DNA of 64,000 nt from Paenibacillus sedimenti (GTDB lineage Bacteria; Bacillota; Bacilli; Paenibacillales; NBRC-103111): the NCBI RefSeq assembly GCF_014534655.1, contig NZ_JACVVD010000006.1, positions 1 to 64,000 of the forward strand, written 5' to 3'. Below are positions 61,333-64,000 of the stretch, piece after piece. The notes below the pieces were generated by a model that was not told the origin of the DNA, did no database searches, and saw nothing but the letters and a program-made list of their open reading frames with translations. The number at the start of each line of letters is the position of its first letter. Position 1 is the stretch's first letter. The position numbers and the translations under genes were made by a program.

Positions 61333-62016
61333 ATGGGTTTCCAAATGGAACACGATAAATGGATAAGTGATCATCTAAAGCGAAGAAAAGGGGAACGACT
61401 CGATGCTTTAAGACGCGGCCACGGGTACGGAAATCGATTGTTCGTAGAGCATATCTGGTGGGAGCTGGTCGGACATTTCCACGGATTGCATCCTGAGTAT
61501 GAAGTGAAGGACTGGCGGGGGAGATCCTATTTTGTAGATTTCATGTGGATTGTAGGAGCCTTTCGTATTGTACTTGAGATCATGGACTTTGGCTCGCACG
61601 GCACGGACCGAACCAAGTATCGAATGGATTTGAACCGAGGACTTTTTCTTCAGGCCCAAGACTGTACGGTCTTCTATATCTCTCTGGATGAGTTAAAAGA
61701 GAATCCCTCGTTCATCTTCTCCGCATTGCGGAACATCTTGTCCCCTTATCTGTCGGCTGGGGATAGAACTAAAGGAACGGTTGAGAGGCTCTATTCAAAA
61801 ATCGAACGAGACTTGATGCGAGCGGCCATTCGCCACAATCGTGCCATTCGCCCGACCGAGGCGGCAAGGGAGTTGGAGTTGCATACGATGACTGTCATTA
61901 AGTACTGTCGCAAGTTGGTCGAAAAGGGAAAATTTCGGGCCGTGGCAAGAGGAGAGTCTCAACGAGTCATTTACTATGAATATGTGGGCTCCATACAAAG
62001 TCCCGATTTGGTATGA
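61333..62016 (+). CDS. Orphan PD-(D/E)XK-like nuclease fused to a C-terminal HTH
   Basis: A 227-residue protein. Residues 35-125 fit a Vsr/DUF559-type restriction-endonuclease fold: Glu44, Asp69 in SYFVDFMW, Glu82 in RIVLEIMDFGSHGTDR, then CTVFYISLDEL. The usual Lys after Glu is not obvious (Met84/Asp85), so activity may be lost or atypical. Residues 160-205 form a helix-turn-helix (AIRPTEAARELELHTMTVIKYCRKL). The start at 61333 has GAGGTGAGGGG upstream. It stands alone between an attenuator and a four-unit palindrome array. Function unknown. Confidence 0.6.
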   Translation: MGFQMEHDKWISDHLKRRKGERLDALRRGHGYGNRLFVEHIWWELVGHFHGLHPEYEVKDWRGRSYFVDFMWIVGAFRIVLEIMDFGSHGTDRTKYRMDLNRGLFLQAQDCTVFYISLDELKENPSFIFSALRNILSPYLSAGDRTKGTVERLYSKIERDLMRAAIRHNRAIRPTEAARELELHTMTVIKYCRKLVEKGKFRAVARGESQRVIYYEYVGSIQSPDLV

Positions 62017-62035
62017 CGATTACGATACGCGGAAT

Positions 62036-62211
62036 TCTATATGAATTATCATATAGATTTTTCTCTAAGATGATAAAATCGATAAATCTATATGAAAAAT
62101 AATATAGAATCTTCCTTTAAGAAGGTAAAATCGACAAATCTATTTGAAAAATCATATTGAATCCTTCATTTATCGTAAATCCGGTCTATTCTATTCGAAA
62201 AATCATACAGA
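62036..62211. repeat. Four 22-bp palindromes at 51-52 bp period (locus 4)
   Basis: Units at 62036, 62087, 62139 and 62190, each 22 bp: TCTATATG...CATATAGA (perfect), TCTATAT...ATATAGA, TCTATTTGA...TCATATTGA and TCTATTCGA...ATACAGA. Spacers of 29-30 bp contain weaker pairings (CTTCCTTTAAGAAGG in the second). Periods are 51, 52 and 51 bp. Starts 20 bp after the nuclease-like gene. Confidence 0.8.
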
Positions 62212-62460
62212 TCAAGGGGCGGGCAGAATGATAAAGCGGGTTGAGATGATTCGTACAGCTAAATCGGCCGATAGCTCATACATCTGATATTCACTAGCTT
62301 CAATAACCAACTGTCCTGACCACCTCATCTTGATTGGCTCGTCACCATTTCCGGCATCTTCACAAGCCCCAGTACCACAATCACCTGCCCCAACTGCCTC
62401 ATCGTTGTTCTTGCAACTGCTTTCTCCCGGTTCTTGTTTGCAAGCTGTTGAGCGAAAAGC
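62212..62460. other. Intergenic stretch without a convincing gene
   Basis: A minus-strand frame (ending near 62212) with the segment IKMRWSGQLVIEASEYQMYE and another plus-strand frame are open here, but neither has a ribosome site or recognisable family, and the rhodanese terminator lies upstream of the first. A decayed gene is possible. Confidence 0.3.
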
Positions 62461-62465
62461 ACAAA

Positions 62466-62509
62466 GAGAGCTGCAACAGCCCAGCATATGCCGGCCTGTT
62501 GCAGCTCTC
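62466..62509 (-). terminator. Terminator of the sulfurtransferase gene
   Basis: Minus-strand GAGAGCTGCAACAG ... CTGTTGCAGCTCTC followed by TTTGTGCTTTT. Confidence 0.85.
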
Positions 62510-62539
62510 CAACCCACGTCCGACGCGGGTGTATTGCTT

Positions 62540-63376
62540 CTATTCTTCTCCCTTTGCCACCGGATTCTCCTCATACGAAATCCAGTCGCTCCAGCTTCCG
62601 CTATAGAGCTTCACGTTGTCAAAGCCCGCTTCCGTCAGCGCGAGCACGTTCGGGCATGCGGTCACGCCGGATCCGCAGTAAACGATGATCTCCTCAGCGT
62701 CACGCAGACCGGCAAAATGCTGCTCTTGCTCCGCAGCGGAGCGCCAAGCGCCAGTTTCATTTAGAACGCCTTTCCAGAAGTAATTGTGCGCTCCAGGAAT
62801 ATGACCCGCTACGGGATCAATCGGCTCTTCCAAGCCGAGGTAGCGGCGCTCCTCGCGCGAATCGACGAGCACGACGCCCGGGCGGCCAAGCTTGTCCTTC
62901 ACCTCATCCATGCTGGCGAGCATCGAGCGATGCACCTTTGGCGAGAACGTGCGCGGGAACGGCGTCGGCACTTCGTCCGTAACCGGGTAGCCGGCCGCCT
63001 TCCAGGCAGCGTACCCTTGATCTAACACATAAACCTCGGAATGCCCGAGGAATTTCAGCATCCACCAGAGGCGAGAAGCCATGGCTCCTCCTTGGTCGTC
63101 GTAGGCGACCACCGTTTTGGTCGCATCGATGCCGAGATTGCCGACAAGGATCGAGAACGCGCCCAAATCCGGCAGCGGGTGCCGACCGCCGTGCGCCATT
63201 TTCGCGCCGGACAAGTCCTTTTCCAAATCGACGTAAACCGCTCCTGCGATATGATCCTTCGCATAAAGCTCTCTGCCTGATTCCGGTTTTCCTAGCGCAA
63301 AACGACAATCCGCAATCACGATATTCGCGTCGCCCAGCTGTCCGAGCAGCCACGTTTGACTTACGATATTTTCCAC
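62540..63376 (-). CDS. Thiosulfate/3-mercaptopyruvate sulfurtransferase (tandem rhodanese)
   Basis: A 278-residue enzyme with two rhodanese domains. The C-terminal one has the persulfide Cys234 in VYCGSGVTACPNVL; the N-terminal one is inactive (AYDDQGGAMAS in place of the loop). The CGSGVTA loop is of the mercaptopyruvate/thiosulfate type. The GTG at 63376, 8 nt after GGGGAGGG, is the likely start; ATG at 63394 lacks a site because the Shine-Dalgarno lies inside the longer frame. It follows the GNAT gene by 27 nt and is probably co-transcribed with it. Confidence 0.92.
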   Translation of the reverse strand: MENIVSQTWLLGQLGDANIVIADCRFALGKPESGRELYAKDHIAGAVYVDLEKDLSGAKMAHGGRHPLPDLGAFSILVGNLGIDATKTVVAYDDQGGAMASRLWWMLKFLGHSEVYVLDQGYAAWKAAGYPVTDEVPTPFPRTFSPKVHRSMLASMDEVKDKLGRPGVVLVDSREERRYLGLEEPIDPVAGHIPGAHNYFWKGVLNETGAWRSAAEQEQHFAGLRDAEEIIVYCGSGVTACPNVLALTEAGFDNVKLYSGSWSDWISYEENPVAKGEE

Positions 63377-63403
63377 AGTATGAGCCCTCCCCATGAAAAT
63401 GAA

Positions 63404-63877
63404 TTAATCCCCAAGACCAATGGTCGGATTGATCGAATAGCTCAGCCATTCGCCCAGTTCTCCACCCATTTTATCGTAAAACTTCTGTGCACGGAAATTC
63501 TCCTTGTGTGTCGTCCACGACAAGTTGGCGTAGCCGTTTCTGGCCGCATAGCCTTTACAAGCTACAAAAAGCTTTTGCGCAGCGCCCTGCCCCCGTTCTG
63601 CCTCAATTACATATAAGTCATTCATAATCGCGATTTTCGATGCGCGCAGCGTGCTATAAGTGAAGTACAAGGTGGCGAAGCCGACCAGTACGCCTTCCTC
63701 CGTCTCGGCAACGAACTGAACGCCTTCTTTCTGCTCGAGCAGCAGATGGATCAAACTATCCAGCTTCTCATCCTCGGGCCTCCGGTACTCGTAAAAATCC
63801 ACAATATAGGCAAGCATAAGTGTTCTCAATTGAGGGATGTCTTGCGTGGTCGCCTCACGAATTGTAACTTGAGTCAT
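63404..63877 (-). CDS. GNAT family N-acetyltransferase
   Basis: A 157-residue GNAT enzyme. The N-terminus is VTIREATTQDIPQLRTLMLAY. The acetyl-CoA loop is in LYVIEAERGQGAAQKLFVACKGYA, and the C-terminus has NLSWTTHKENFRAQKFYDKMGG. The start at 63877 has AAGTGAGG upstream; the longer in-frame extension overlaps the neighbouring gene. Substrate unknown. It lies 22 nt after the end of a partial membrane protein gene. Confidence 0.87.
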   Translation of the reverse strand: MTQVTIREATTQDIPQLRTLMLAYIVDFYEYRRPEDEKLDSLIHLLLEQKEGVQFVAETEEGVLVGFATLYFTYSTLRASKIAIMNDLYVIEAERGQGAAQKLFVACKGYAARNGYANLSWTTHKENFRAQKFYDKMGGELGEWLSYSINPTIGLGD

Positions 63878-63899
63878 CGCTTTGACCTCACTTCTTAGG

Positions 63900-64000
63900 T
63901 TAGTTTTCTTCCATTTCTTTTTTAAAGAGCAAATAAAGGATCCATGCCAGTAAAATACAAAAGCCCGCAGCAAAATAAAAAATGAAGGCCAAATGCAGCG
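63900..64000 (-). CDS. C-terminal end of a membrane protein, cut by the window edge
   Basis: The last 32 codons read LHLAFIFYFAAGFCILLAWILY and end LLFKKEMEEN before TAA: one transmembrane helix followed by a short charged cytoplasmic tail. It is on the same strand as, and 22 nt before, the GNAT gene. Too little is present to assign a family. Confidence 0.6.
   Translation of the reverse strand, partial: LHLAFIFYFAAGFCILLAWILYLLFKKEMEEN

Noticed and set aside
62036..62211. CRISPR array
   Set aside because: Spacing is superficially similar, but the repeats are imperfect palindromes that diverge unit to unit, the spacers share sequence with each other, and no cas genes are present.
62212..62764. 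Overlapping open frames on both strands between the array and the rhodanese gene
   Set aside because: They cross the rhodanese terminator and coding sequence, lack ribosome sites, and match no family; a decayed gene cannot be excluded.

Overview
The window is a chromosomal segment of a spore-forming Bacillota, most likely Paenibacillus or a close relative (Paenibacillaceae). The evidence is gene order matching Bacillus subtilis (dnaX-yaaK-recR-yaaL-bofA; rpmE/rho/murA/fbaA/spo0F/pyrG/rpoE; argS-ywiB; speE/pbpG/ywhD), sporulation genes, SLH-anchored surface proteins, a YesM/YesN-regulated sugar ABC system and strong Shine-Dalgarno sites.

Layout. 1-14,560 (nearly all minus strand) is housekeeping: what look like tandem rRNA-operon promoters leaving the left edge, bofA, yaaL, recR, ebfC, dnaX, a PAS sensor kinase, SRP RNA, a YhcN-like lipoprotein, rpmE, a radical SAM protein, rho, murA, fbaA, spo0F, pyrG and rpoE. 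Regulatory sites here are readable: a sigma-H promoter with a Spo0A box before spo0F, and a GGGC-initiating pyrG promoter with an attenuator. 14,700-23,000 holds an unassigned structured RNA, a leaderless subtilase, argS-ywiB, speE, a forespore-type class A PBP and ywhD. 23,200-33,500 holds an M1 peptidase, a c-di-AMP riboswitch with an NlpC/P60 hydrolase, a guanidine-I riboswitch with an SMR exporter, an RHH-methyltransferase fusion, an orphan Dpp-type permease pair and an ABC exporter.

33,800-40,800 is one apparent five-gene operon: a GNAT protein, three tandem phage-tail-collar proteins and a ~1,600-residue beta-helix / seven-X2-repeat / FN3 / SLH surface protein. It is followed by a Tat-exported PhoX-like enzyme (plus strand), a LplB/LplC/LplA-like sugar ABC system with its YesM/YesN two-component pair, and a class 3 lipase. 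51,300-64,000 is an accessory region of small regulator-effector pairs: two MFS exporters, a decayed HxlR regulator, Rrf2-DoxX, a TipA-like MerR, AHSA1/AraC, a TetR with a candidate operator shared by both neighbours, an orphan PD-(D/E)XK-like/HTH protein, rhodanese and GNAT.

The most unusual signal is not a gene. Four intergenic regions (about 16.2, 33.6, 48.1 and 62.1 kb) hold short arrays of 22-23 bp (semi)palindromes repeating at about 51 bp. The palindrome sequence differs from locus to locus while the architecture stays the same. Two further non-coding inverted-repeat elements (7.7 and 19.9 kb) look like a three-way-junction element and a MITE-like element. These were found by eye and need genome-wide searches.
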